DNA of 64,000 nucleotides from positions 13,385,001-13,449,000 of the forward strand of contig CM067550.1 in NCBI GenBank assembly GCA_034509755.1, given 5' to 3'. Shown piece after piece: positions 12,326-24,169 of the stretch. The DNA comes from Anisodus tanguticus. Lineage: Eukaryota > Streptophyta > Magnoliopsida > Solanales > Solanaceae. The translations under genes were made by a program, and so were the position numbers. The notes under the pieces were generated by a model. The model worked only from the letters and a program-made list of their open reading frames with translations, did not search any database and had not been told where the DNA came from. The stretch's first letter is position 1, and the number at the start of each line of letters is the position of its first letter.

Positions 12326-13237
12326 ATACCAATTCCAACCGAAGAAACACAGGAAATTATCAAGCAATTAGAACATGTTTTTTTGAGAATGTAATTTTTT
12401 TAATTGCAATTTTATTATGTAATTTGTAACTTTTGGACAACACCACAAAGTTGCAATTTCGACAATTGTATTTGTATTACAAAAAAAATCATATGCCTAT
12501 TAAATAATATAAGAGGCACAAAAACAGCCTTGTGATGTTTTTATTACACTATCTTGTCTTGTTTATTGAGTTTTTTTTTATACATATGTTATTTAAAAAA
12601 AAAAAGGAAAACCCGACCCGACCCGACCCGATTCCGACGGGATCGGGATGGACGGGACTAGAGCAAGTCCCGCCAGACCCGACCCTGCCAGACCCCACCA
12701 GACCCGACCCCGACCCCTTCGCCCGTCCCGCCCTGACCCTGACCCCGCCAGACCCGAGGCCAGCCCACTGGCCACCTCTAGAAATTAATGAGAAACATAA
12801 AATTGGACGGACGTTACTCCTAACCGTGCCTACTTTTTGTCTCTTTCTTGTCTATTTTGCCCTTGCTTTTCTGTTCTTCTCAATTGGACGCACTTTAGCT
12901 CTCTCATACAAACAGTAGGTATATCACAGCTAAGCATATCAAATAGCCAAAAAAATTCCAGAGAGATCTAAATTGCAAACATGGGTTGATTCAAAAAAAC
13001 CTATAGTAATAAATAAAGGAGTTGTTCATTTTTTCTGCTAGTAATACCAATTTTTTATATCATTTTCTTGGTAATTTTCTATCTCTCAATAACATTAATT
13101 TTCTCCATGATCATCATGTTAGTTTTTTTTGTTCTAAAATCTATTCAGTTGAGTTTTGCTTGACTTTTAGTCAACCCCTTTATGTCTTTCTAGTTGTTTC
13201 TTGATCAAACTGTGATTTTGAAATTATCCTGAGATTT

Positions 13238-13578
13238 GAGAGGTTGGCGATGGAGCGCTGGAGGAGACGTAGAGGTAGGCAGAAGAAATATTGGGGAAAG
13301 GTGATCAGGCAGGATATGATGAGTCTTTAGCTTATCGAGGACATGACTCTAGATAGGAGGGTGTCGAGGTAGAGGATTAGGGTAGATGACTAGTATTAGG
13401 ATTAGTATTATTTTCCTTTAGTGTAGGATCAATATTATTTATTTTTATTCTTAGTTTTCTTTTCCTACCTGAGCCGAGGGTCTATCGGGACAACCTCTCT
13501 ATCCGTCAAAAGGTAGGTAAGGTCTGTACACTCTACCCTCCTCAGACCCCACCTGATGTTGTATTTGATTTAGTGATC
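13238..13578 (+). mobile_element. 5'-truncated RTE-clade LINE
   Basis: The reading RRGRQKKYWGKVIRQDM (about 13269-13319), followed after a stop by EDMTLDRRV and then RIRV, matches the C-terminal end of plant RTE LINE reverse transcriptase ORFs (remembered form: RGRPKKYWGEVIRQDM, TEDMTLDRKVWRSRI). After the stop at about 13390 comes the typical 3' UTR and tail (GAGCCGAGGGTCTATCGGG, AAGGTCTGTACACTCTACC, CAGACCCCACC, then TGTTGTAT). Only the last part of the element is present and it contains in-frame stops. It lies directly upstream of the NET1 gene. Confidence 0.75.
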
Positions 13579-13748
13579 TGCAATATATGCTAGTAATTGT
13601 TATGTTAAAAGAACCTTTTAATTAGATTACAACTCTTTCTGTTAAAATTTATTGGACATGGATTTATTTAGTCTTGATTACACTAAATTTTCATTTGAAC
13701 TTATGTGGTTTAGTTACCTAATGGTCATTTCATTTCTGTTACTTATAG

Positions 13749-13934
13749 GGACTAATAGATCAAGAACTATAAAACCCATCATTGAGTGTTGCATTGGGTG
13801 TTCAAAGTTATAGTATACTTGTTTCAAAGGCCATATTTTTTTTCCTGGCTCACATTTTGCTTAAAGTTTGAAACTTTGAGGAGCAATCTGCATAATTTGT
13901 AATATGTAACTTGGAATTGGATTTCAGTGATTAG
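13749..13934 (+). other. Putative alternative 5' UTR exon (copy A) of NET1
   Basis: This 186-bp segment is preceded by a TTATAG acceptor and followed by a consensus donor (AG then GTAAGT at 13935). It is about 80% identical by eye to 14030-14200, the leader directly upstream of the NET1 start codon, which is preceded by a CTACAG acceptor. The two start with the same GGACTAATAGA and are offset by 281 bp. I infer a tandem duplication of a 5' leader exon. Usage of copy A is unproven. Confidence 0.45.
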
Positions 13935-14029
13935 GTAAGTTTCTTTCTAATCAGTGGTTAACAGTATAATTCATTTTAAACTGTGTGGTTTTGTTTCTTA
14001 ATCTTCTTTTTTGTTGGTGTTAACTACAG

Positions 14030-14201
14030 GGACTAATAGAACAAGACTTGTAAAATCCATCATTGAGCATTGCATTGGGTGTCTCAAAGTTCTAGTATAT
14101 TTGTTTTCAGAAGCCATATTATTTTTTCCTGGCTCACATTTGTTGAGTTTGGAAGAAATTAGAGGAGCAATTTGCACTATTTGTAATATAAACTTGGAAA
14201 G
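14030..14201 (+). other. NET1 5' leader (copy B) directly upstream of the ATG
   Basis: The segment begins after a CTACAG splice acceptor and runs without any ATG to the start codon at 14202, whose context AAAGATGGC is favourable. The gene therefore probably has at least one intron in its 5' UTR. Its duplicate is at 13749-13934. Confidence 0.5.
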
Positions 14202-17200
14202 ATGGCAGCTTTGTCGCATCAAGATTCGCGACGCATGTACTCTTGGTGGTGGGATAGTCACATTAGCCCCAAAAACTCAAGATGGCTTGGGGAGAATCTA
14301 ACAGGTGCTGCTGTTTTCTTTCTTTGGTTGCGGGAAAGTCCCTTACTTTGGAAATTTTCTTATGTACAACTGTTTGATTTTTTGCTTATGCTAGAGTTAT
14401 CTAAGGAGAAATCTAGGTTGTTATCAATGGAAGAATTAATTATTCTAGCTCGGCTTTCATTTCCTTTCAATGAAATAGAGATTACTTAGCGTGAAGCATT
14501 GATTTCTGTCCACATGCCATACGAATTCACGATCGTCTAAATTGTTGTCGAAATGATTGAGGAGAGCTCTTGGTGAGTTAGATCAGATGTCGTACTCTTT
14601 TCTTAATGGAAGTTCGCATGATCTCCATCAGATTAGAGAAATGGTAACATTGTGTTACAGGTAAAAAACAGACTTGCATAAATAGTGACATATGTTATTC
14701 ACAAAGCAGAGTTGTGGTTCAATTCTTAACATGCTCTGGATTGCCTTAAACCCAATGACGACTTAGTGCATTTCAGTTAATATAACATTTCTTGAAATGG
14801 TTCAGCAACCATGATATGTGGCTTCACTTTTTCCTCTAAGTAATTTCTTTCTCATAAGGTGTTTCTGAATTACTACTAATACAATTTGTTGTTCACTTTG
14901 CTAGATATGGATGCCAAGGTTAAAGGAATGATCAAACTCATAAATGAAGATGCTGATTCTTTTGCAAGGAGAGCAGAGATGTACTATAAGAAACGTCCAG
15001 AGTTAATGAAATTTGTAGAAGAATTCTATAGAGCATACCGTGCATTGGCTGAAAGATATGATCATGCAACGGGGGTGATCCGGCACGCCCACCGGACCAT
15101 GACAGATTTAGGACTTGGAGACGATTCACCTGCAGGTTCTGATCCTCAAACACCGGAGCTAACCCCAATGCTTGGTCTTTTTGAACCTGATGAGCTGCAG
15201 AACCCCAATACTCATGATCTCAAGAATAATGGAGCATTCACAGATGAGTCACACTCAGTGATGAAAAGAAAAGTATTCAAGCAGCGCAATAATTTGTTTG
15301 GATCTGGAGACCAGGGAAGATTTGCTGATGGAAGGGTTAGGAAGGGTCTGAATTTTAGTGAGGCAGAAGAGAAAGGAGTGCCGACCAAGGAGACTGGGGC
15401 ACTTCCAGATTCAGAGCGCATGGTTGAATCTGAGGAGATTCTGACATTAAAGAAAGCTCTTGCCCAAGTGGAAGCTGAGAAAGAAGCAGGACTTATTCAG
15501 TACCAACAGACGCTGGAAAAATTATCTCACCTGGAGTCAGAAGTATTTCGTGCCAGAGAAGATTCCCGAGGATTTGGTGAACGAGCAAGCAAAGCTGAAG
15601 TTGAAGCCCAGACCTTAAGGGAGGCACTTTCTACATTGGGAGCTGAAAAGGAAGCTAATCTTCAGCAGTATCAGGAGTCCTTAGACAGGATTTCTGAGTT
15701 GGAGAATACCGTGTCCCATGCTCAAGAGAACTCTGTTGCAGTTGGTGAAAGAGCTAGCAAGGCTGAACTTGAAGCCCAATCTTTAAGAGAAGATCTTGCA
15801 AATGTAGCAGCTGAAAAAGATGAAGCTCTTAAGCAGTACATGCAATCTCTTGAGATGATAGCAAAGCTGGAGAACAAATTGCAATGTGCTGAAGAAGATG
15901 CCAAAAAATTAACTGAGAGAGCTGAAAAAGCAGAAAGTGAGATTGAATGTCTCAAACAAGACATCCTAAAATTGACTGGGGAAAAAGAAGCTGCAGCTCT
16001 GCAGCTCCAGCAATGCTTGGAAACCATCTCCACTCTAGAGCATAAGCTTTCTTGTGCCAAAGAGGAGGCCCAAAGGTTGAATGCAGAGATCAATGATGGA
16101 GTTGCTAAGTTAGAAAGTGCAGAAGAGCGCTGCCTTTTGTTAGAAAGATCCAATAAATCTCTTCACACTGAGCTGGAATCTCTGACACTGAAGATGGGTG
16201 CGCAAAGTCAAGAGCTTACAGAAAAGCAGAAGGAACTGGGAACGTTGTGGACTTGTGTACAAGAAGAACGTTTGCGTTTTGTTGAGGCTGAAACTGCTTT
16301 CCAAGCTCTGCAGCATCTTCATGCCAAAGCTCAGGAAGAAATGAGGGTTCTTGCTTCAGAGCTTCAGAACCGGTTACAGGTGTTAAAGGATTTAGAAACT
16401 CGTAACCAAACATTGCAGGGTGAATTCCAGAAGGTTAAAGAGGAGAACAAGAACCTCAATAAGATAAATGTATCGTCAGCTATATCCATGAGGGATATGC
16501 AAAATGAGATATCTAGCTTAAGTGAAGCGAAGGGGAAACTCGAGGTAGAGGTTGAGCTTCGAATAGACCAAAGAAATGCTCTTCAGCAAGAAATCTACTG
16601 CCTTAAGGAAGAACTTAAAGATCATAACAAGAAACTATTATCTATTGTGACACAGTTGCAGGCAGTGGGCCTTGACCCAGAATGCTTTGAATCATCTGTC
16701 AAGGAGCTGCAGGATGAAAAGTCAAATCTCGGAGAAACTTGTGAGAGGGAAAGAAGTGAAAAAGTAGCTCTTCTGGAGAAGCTACAAGTGTTCGAAGAGC
16801 TTCTTGAGAAAAACTCCATTCTGGAAAATTCACTGTCAGATTTGAGTGCTGAATTAGAAGCTGTGAGAGCCAGTTTAAAGGCATTAGAAGACTCTTGTCA
16901 AATTCTTCTAGAGGAGAAATCTGCACGTCTCAATGACAAAGTTACTTTAACTAGTGAGCTACAGGTAACCATTGAGAATCTGGAAGAAGTCTCTGCTAAG
17001 AATACTGTTCTGGAGAATTCCCTTTCTGATGCTCATGCTGAACTTCAAAGTTTAAAGGTAAAATCAAAGAGCTTAGAGGAATCATGTGAAGTACTAGTCA
17101 AAGAGAAAGCAGATCTTGGCCGTGAAAAGGAAAATCTATTTTCTCAGTTGCAAGCTGCACAAATTGCGCTGCATGATCTGGAGGAAAGGTATTCAGGACT

Positions 17201-20200
17201 GGAACAAAAGCATTCAACCCTGGAGACAGAGAAGGAATTGACACTTCATGCATTAGAAGAGCTGAGTATTTCTTTGGATGCAAAAAATTGTGAACATGAC
17301 TGCTTTGTCCACACGACTGAGGTACGCTTGGCTGGCATGGAATCAGAGATGCATCTTTTGCAGGAAGAATGTCAATTAAGAAAGCAAGAGTTTGATAAGC
17401 TTCTAGAAAAAGCTATGGAGTCAGACATTCTCAACTTCACCTTACAGACATCTTCCTTAGATCTTGAAGGAAAGGGCTCTTCTTTGATGAGTGAGTATCA
17501 GAAGCTTTTTGAAGCATCTGCATTATCTAAAACTTTGATTTCTGATTTAGAGCAGAAGAATGTTGAACAAAAAATGGAAATGACATCCTTGTTTGATCAA
17601 GTTAATATTCTGAGAAATGGGATATTCAAGTTGCTGAAGGCTCTTGATAATGTTCCAAACCACGCATGTGAGGACAGGAAAGACCAAGTACATCTTGACC
17701 ATATTTTTCATACAGTTGAAGTTTCTAAAGAATCCTTCTACAGAACTGAGGAAGAAAATCATCGAAGGGCTATTCAGATGAATGTTCTTGTCACATTGCT
17801 GGAGCAATTAAAATTAGAGGTGGAGGCTCTTGATGCTGAAAAAACAATTATTAACCAGGAGTCGAACTTCAAATCGGAGAAATTATTGGTGTTGCAGAGT
17901 GAAGCCGCTGCACTCAAAGAGGGTAGTGAAGAACTGAAATTGAAAATAAGGGAGAAAGATCAGAGAGGGCAACTGCTAGAAATTGAAAATTGTAACCTGG
18001 CAAAAGCATTGCAGTTGGCAGAAGATGAGTTGAAGACTGTTAAAAGTATGATGGATCAGCTCAATCTTCAAGTAAATGTTGGCAAACATTTGTTGTCTGA
18101 GAAGGACACTGAGCTTCAGGGAATGGAACAGAAGCTTTATCTTACTAAAACTGAGAAAGCTGTGTTGCATCATATTTTGAAGAGTGAAGCCGCTGCACTC
18201 ATAGAGGGTAGTGAAGAACTGAAATTGAAAATAAGGGAGAAAGATTACAGAGGGAAACTGCTAGAAATTGAAAATTGTAACCTGGCAAAAGCACTGCAGT
18301 TGGCAGAAGATGAGTTGAAGACTGTTAAAAGTATGACGGATCAGCTCAATCTTCAAGTAAATGTTGGCAAACATTTGTTGTCTGAGAAGGACACTGAGCT
18401 TCAGGGAATGGAACAGAAGCTTTATCTTACTGAAACTGAGAAAGCTTTGTTGCATGAAATTTTGAAGGGTGAAGCCGCTGCACTCAAAGAGGGTAGTGAA
18501 GAACTGAAACTGAAAATAAGGGAGAAAGATCACAGAGGGGAACTGCTAGAAATTGAAAATTGTGACCTGGCAAAAGCACTGCAGTTGGCAGAAGATGAGT
18601 TGAAGACTGTTAAAAGTATGACGGATCAGCTCAATCTTCAAGTAAATGTTGGAAAACATTTGTTGTCTGAGAAGGACACTGAGCTTCAGGGAATGGAACA
18701 GAAGCTTTATCTTACTGAAACTGAGAAAGCTTTGTTGCATGAAATTTTGGAGGGTGAAGCCGCTGCACTCATAGAGGGTAGTGAAGAACTGAAATTGAAA
18801 ATAAGGGAGAAAGATCACAGAGGGGAACTGCTAGAAATTGAAAATTGTGACCTGGCAAAAGCATTGCAGTTGGCAGAAGATGAGTTGAAGACTGTTAAAA
18901 GTATGACGGATCAGCTCAATCTTCAAGTAAATGTTAGCAAACATTTGTTGTCTGAGAAGGACACTGAGCTTCAGGGAATGGAACAGAAGCTTTATCTTAC
19001 TGAAACTGAGAAAGCTTTGTTGCATGAAATTTTGAAGGGTGAAGCCGCTGCACTCAAAGAGGGTAGTGAAGAACTGAAATTGAAAATAAGGGAGAAAGAT
19101 CACAGAGGGGAACTGCTAGAAATTGAAAATTGTGACCTGGCAAAAGCACTGCAGTTGGCAGAAGATGAGTTGAAGACTGTTAAAAGTATGACGGATCAGC
19201 TCAATCTTCAAGTAAATGTTGGAAAACATTTGTTGTCTGAGAAGGACACTGAGCTTCAGGGAATGGAACAGAAGCTTTATCTTACTGAAACTGAGAAAGC
19301 TTTGTTGCATGAAATTTTGAAGGGTGAAGCTGCTGCACTCAAAGAGGGTAGTGAAGAACTGAAACTGAAAATAAGGGAGAAAGATCACAGAGGGGAACTG
19401 CTAGAAATTGAAAATTGTGACCTGGCAAAAGCATTGCAGTTGGCAGAAGATGAGTTGAAGACTGTTAAAAGTATGACGGATCAGCTCAATCTTCAAGTAA
19501 ATGTTGGAAAACATTTGTTGTCTGAGAAGGACACTGAGCTTCAGGGAATGGAACAGAAGCTTTATCTTACTGAAACTGAGAAAGCTTTGTTGCATGAAAT
19601 TTTGGAGGGTGAAGCCGCTGCACTTATAGAGGGTAGTGAAGAACTGAAATTGAAAATAAGGGAGAAAGATCACAGAGGGGAACTGCTAGAAATTGAAAAT
19701 TGTGACCTGGCAAAAGCATTGCAGTTGGCAGAAGATGAGATGAAGACTGTTAAAAGTATGACGGATCAGCTCAATCTTCAAGTAAATGTTGGCAAACATT
19801 TGTTGTCTGAGAAGGACACTGAGCTTCAGGGAATGGAACAGAAGCTTTATCTTACTGAAACTGAGAAAGCTTTGTTGCATGAAATTTTGAAGGGTGAAGC
19901 CGCTGCACTCATAGAGGGTAGTGAAGAACTGAAATTGAAAATAAGGGAAAAAGATCACAGAGGGGAACTGCTAGAAATTGAAAATTGTGACCTGGCAAAA
20001 GCATTGCAGTTGGCAGAAGATGAGTTGAAGACTGTTAAAAGTATGACGGATCAGCTCAATCTTCAAGTAAATGTTGGCAAAAATCTGTTGTCTGAGAAGG
20101 ACACTGAGCTTCAGGGAATGGAACAGAAGCTTTATCTTACTGAAACTGAGAAAGCTGTGTTGCATCAAATTTTGAAGAACTTGAGCAGAGAACTTATTGG

Positions 20201-22653
20201 GAGTAAAATAATTATGGAGGACCAAGAAAAGAAGATCCTAAAGTTGTCTGCTGACAGTAACCAACTGCGCACAGATAACACACACCTTTTCGAGGCCAGT
20301 CAGTTATTGCAGGAAGGACTTCAGCAATCGCGTGGAGAGCTTAAAAAGCTGAAGATGCAAGAGGGAGCCTTGCACTTTGAGCTCCAGAAGAAATTGAATG
20401 AGATTGACACATGGAAGTTAGAGATGGATATGCTTTTAGGTGAGTTGCAGGTCTCGATGTTCTACCATATCCTTTATGAGCAGAAGTTTCATGAGCTTGC
20501 AGAAGTGTGTCGAAGCTTCGATGTCCAAATCACTTCAAAGGATAAGGACATTAAACTTCTGAAAGAAAAAGTGAGCACTTTGGGTACTGAAAATGAAGGC
20601 CTTAACACTCAGTTAGCTGCATATGGACCTGCAATCTTCTCTTTGAGCCAATGCATTTCATCCCTAGAGAAACACTCCTATTTGCACGGGAAATCCGAAA
20701 AGCCTGCTAATGGGGACACCAAGGTAACTGCTCCTACACAATTGTCCCTTGCTTGGCTTCATTTAGCTGTGCACTAAAATAAGTAATGTCATATTAGAAA
20801 GCTCCTGGAATTAATCTTGTCCATTAAAATGCTAATTGGCTGCTGATTTCTTATATGTATAATGTATGTGTGTGTCTGTATATATGTTAGTATTATATGC
20901 CACAAGATGTTTCTCAACTGAAGAAAAATACATTCTCAATAGTATTGTGTGGAAATTATTTCAACAATTGTATCATCTTTTATCCTCTCCATCCCTGTGT
21001 GGTAGGTTGCAAAATTACTCTGGTCACCACCCTGCCCGGTGGCTTTTACCATCTTGCATATTCCTCCTAAATCATGTTGCATCATGTCTAGCTTGCCTTA
21101 GATTACTTTCTTTAAACTCAGCAGAGCTGTCTTAGGTTTGTTCATTTCAGACAACTTACTTTTGAGTTTTGACAGAATGACGTGAACACGTCTTGAGAGC
21201 CTTCTGATTTTCATAGACACATTAACTAATATGTGATGGACCTCGATATTTGGCATAGACAATAAGATGATCAGGCTTAGGTCTTTTTTTTCCTAGGATT
21301 TAGTGACAAGAAGCTTGATTTCCCCAAGTGATGTTAAATCTTAAACATTTGTGTATAAAAGTGGACCCATGCATGATTCTCCTGCAGTATGAAATTTACG
21401 GAAATTAGATTAATGCAGCCGTAGCACTGCATTTTAAAGGTTTTTTTGAAGAATTTAGACCTTAACAATATGTTGAAATTGAGGTTTCCTTTTTTCCTTG
21501 AATATGTGAGATGAAGATTATCATCTTAGCTTGTTTTCAGGACATTGTAGTAGCTCATCCAGCTGAAAGCACTTGTTCGAAAGACGATGAAAATGCTGTG
21601 GCAACCGATGCATTTACTGATCTGCATGGATTGGAAAGAAAGGTTCGAGCTGTTGAGAAGGCATTGGTTGAAATGGAGCAGCTTGTGGTGCAGGAAAATG
21701 TGAACATGCATAGCAAACTACAGGCTGCAATGCAACAGGTTGAGGAGTTGAAGTCAGGGAGCAGCTTGCATAGAAGAAACTCAGCACCTAAATCTGAAAT
21801 CTTTGAGGCAGAAAACGGAATTCTGACCAAGGACATCATGCTTGACCATGTATCCGAGTGTTCATCCTACAGAAATGGCAGGAGAGAACAGGCTGAGACG
21901 AATAATCTAGTTTTTGACCTATGGGATACTGCCAATCCTACTGTTGGTAAAGCAAAGTTGGATGATATTCCAAATGCTGAAAATGATATTGATTTCCATA
22001 AACGTGTTATATCAGTGAAGAAAAACAGTCAACGTCCAGCTTCAGATATGCTAGGTGAGAAGGATTCCGGTGAGGGAAAATTGAACATCTCAAAGAGATC
22101 AACAGAGTCCATTCAAGAGGGAAACAAGAGGAAGGTCTTAGAGAGGCTTGATTCTGACGTGCAGAAATTAACTAATCTTCAGATCACAGTACTAGACTTG
22201 AAGAGGGAACTTGAGATTACTGAGAAGGCAAAAAGGGGTAAAGCTGTAGCTGAATCAGAAACTCTCAAAGGACAGCTAAATGAAGCTGAGGCTGCTATTC
22301 ACAAGTTATTTGATCTTACTGGTAAGTTGATGAAGAAGATGGATGACAGCTTTGGTTCTGCTGATATGAAATCTGCATTGGACTCGGAGGAGATTGGAAA
22401 TGTTAGTAGGAGGAGAACTTCAGAACAGGCACGGAGAATATCCGAGAAAATTGGGCGGTTGCAATTAGAAGTTCAGAAGTTGCAGTTTGTTTTAGTGAAA
22501 CTCAACGATGAAAGCAAAGGAAATAGTAGGGCGTCAGAGACAAAAAGAAGGGTTCTACTGCAAGATTATCTTTATGGCGGGGTTAGAAAAGGCAATAAGC
22601 GAAAGAAAGCACCATTTTGTGCATGCATCCAGCCTCCAACTCAGGGAGATTGA
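14202..22653 (+). CDS. NET1: NETWORKED 1-type (KIP1-like) actin-binding coiled-coil protein
   Basis: There are three coding exons: 14202-14304, 14905-20723 and 21541-22653. Both introns are GT-AG (14305-14904, 20724-21540) and phases join cleanly, giving a predicted 2344 aa. The N-terminal NAB (NET actin-binding) domain covers about residues 10-105: SRRMYSWWWDSH, then KMIKL-type sequence (KGMIKLINEDADSF), RRAEMYYKKRPELM and YRALAERYDHATG. The rest is predicted long coiled coil rich in Glu, Lys and Leu. Residues 1033-1792 are eight tandem 95-aa repeats. The end carries the family C-terminal block (YLYGG, a KRKKAPFCAC-like motif and QPP). In Arabidopsis, NET1A binds actin filaments at the plasma membrane and plasmodesmata; petunia KIP1 binds a pollen receptor kinase. 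At 2344 aa this protein is longer than Arabidopsis NET1A (about 1.7 kaa as I recall), largely because of the repeats. The family call is firm; orthology to NET1A or another NET1 member is inferred. Confidence 0.95.
17898..20177 (+). repeat. Eight in-frame 285-bp tandem repeats in NET1 exon 2
   Basis: Copies start at 17898, 18183, 18468, 18753, 19038, 19323, 19608 and 19893, exactly 285 bp (95 codons) apart, and the array ends at 20177. Each unit begins S/GEAAALK/IEGSEELKLK and ends LHEILK or a close variant. Copies 1 and 2 are the most diverged; copies 3-8 differ at only a few positions. Copies 3 and 6 share both a Lys at position 7 and the synonymous variant AAACTG, and both end in Glu, which suggests an 855-bp higher-order duplication. 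The frame is kept throughout. Confidence 0.97.
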
Positions 22654-24169
22654 AGTTTTAACTGACGTGTGCAGTTAACGTATGTTAGTTGACTAGTTTA
22701 TAGTTTCATTTTTCACTTGTGTCCATATACTTTTATAGTTTCGCTATGAATATATTCAGAACCTTAGCCTCTTGGAGAGAATTTGCTGTATATTTGCGTC
22801 CAGCTAAAAGATGCAGCCTTTTTATTTACGATCGTTTTCTTGTTTGCTCTGAGCCTGTCTCAGATAATTGGGCTGTCCCTGTACATATTACTTCAACCTC
22901 AGTTACTTATGGACATTGATTTGGATCGAACCTGGTTGGTCATATGTATATTTTTCTCATATGTAATATCTTGAAGAATGAAAATTCTCTCTTAAAGGAA
23001 AACAGACGTTTAGGTTGAACCCCAAGAGTGAAGAGAGTAGTAGAGTCAAATATGATTGCCTGATCTCACGTTAGTAATTCCGATTATTATGGACTTTTTA
23101 CCTATAGTTATTTCTTAGGTAATGTGATAGTGTAAATATTCTTTTACACAGTAGGTGTGTAAAAGCTAAATTCTCTTTTATTTGTGAATTGCAATCTAGA
23201 GTATTATATTTGTGGCTTTGTAAAACCAAGTGTATCAAACTTTACTACATAATTGGCGATAGTCATGTATCTCTAATCCTTAATAATAACAATTGACACA
23301 CCCAAGAAACAGAAAAAGAAGTCCTACAATTTTCTTCAAGTTACTTGTCACTTGTCAGCCAGAGCAACAATTTGAGTCATGTATCCCAATCCATCATTAA
23401 ACGATTAATACACCAAGAAAAGAAAAAAGAGAAAAGGGAAATCTGACCAATAAATTCTTTTTTTTTTTGTCTAGTTTTGTTCGCGCTTTTTTTTTTTTTC
23501 GTAAAGGCGCCAGGAAGGCTCACACCTTTTCATTAATATCCTGTCGTTGGCTATGAATTTCAGATTCTCTTTCTCCCCTCTTCTATGCATTATTTTTTTT
23601 TCCCAAAAGAAACTGATTCATGTGATTTGTTTCATTCTTGGTGTCCCAAGGTTTTTGGAATTTGAAGTTCCGCAACGCAAACTCCATTCTATCTTGGGAA
23701 GAAATAATCTAATAGCTCGAATTGTGAGAGAATTTTTTTTAAGGGCACACAGTAAATTTTGTTGGCTCGAAATAAAAAATTATTTTTATTTAACCTTCTG
23801 TTTATATGTTCTGTTTCGAGGATCAGATTATACAATCATACAAATGGTCTCAAATAGATGGAGAAGCAGAACTGCAGATGGCCTTGTAGGTAAGTAAAAT
23901 TTTCTAGCAATCTTGAGAAGCTATATATAAATGTACAGGTAAAACACTTCCTTTATTAAGCTTGATACCGTGTACATAAATCATATAATGGATAAAAAAA
24001 ACCTTCCAATTCTTTACGTGGAAGGTGTGTCTATAAGAATTTGGCCAACAACTCAAAGCTCAAATGCCAATATGTTACATAGCCTCGTTATAAATTCGAT
24101 GCATCGCCATACATAACATATATATCTATAAATACACAGATCAATTAACTTTAGGGTTGAAAAGAGTTG
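22654..24169. other. Convergent intergenic region between NET1 and SULTR3
   Basis: This 1.5-kb stretch holds the 3' UTRs of two tail-to-tail genes and AT-rich spacer. T-rich tracts occur near 23458-23500. A 116-codon open frame at 23547-23897 has no recognisable domain and a poly-T-influenced composition, so I do not call it a gene. I see no other feature. Confidence 0.5.

Larger units (their letters stand above)
9238..12780 (+). mobile_element. hAT transposon, 3543 bp, with TIRs and 8-bp TSD
   Basis: The 8-bp direct repeat GAAATTAA flanks the element exactly (9230-9237 and 12781-12788). The left TIR reads TAAGGGTGGCCAGTGGG; the right TIR, reverse-complemented, reads TAGAGGTGGCCAGTGGG. Inside each end lies a GC-rich array of CCCGACCC/CCAGACCCG motifs (about 9250-9440 and 12610-12770), which are candidate subterminal transposase-binding sites. 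Between them is one plus-strand transposase gene with a TATA box, broken by a frameshift and stops. The structure is complete, so the element could still be mobilised in trans, but it should not be autonomous. Confidence 0.93.

Noticed and set aside
17976..20225. Series of about 90-codon open frames on the minus strand, spaced 285 bp apart
   Set aside because: They are antisense shadows of the NET1 tandem repeats. Their regular spacing and near-identity follow from the sense repeats, and they contain no recognisable domain.
23547..23897. 116-codon plus-strand open frame between NET1 and SULTR3
   Set aside because: No domain or family resemblance, T-rich composition and a phenylalanine-rich translation typical of AT-rich spacer.
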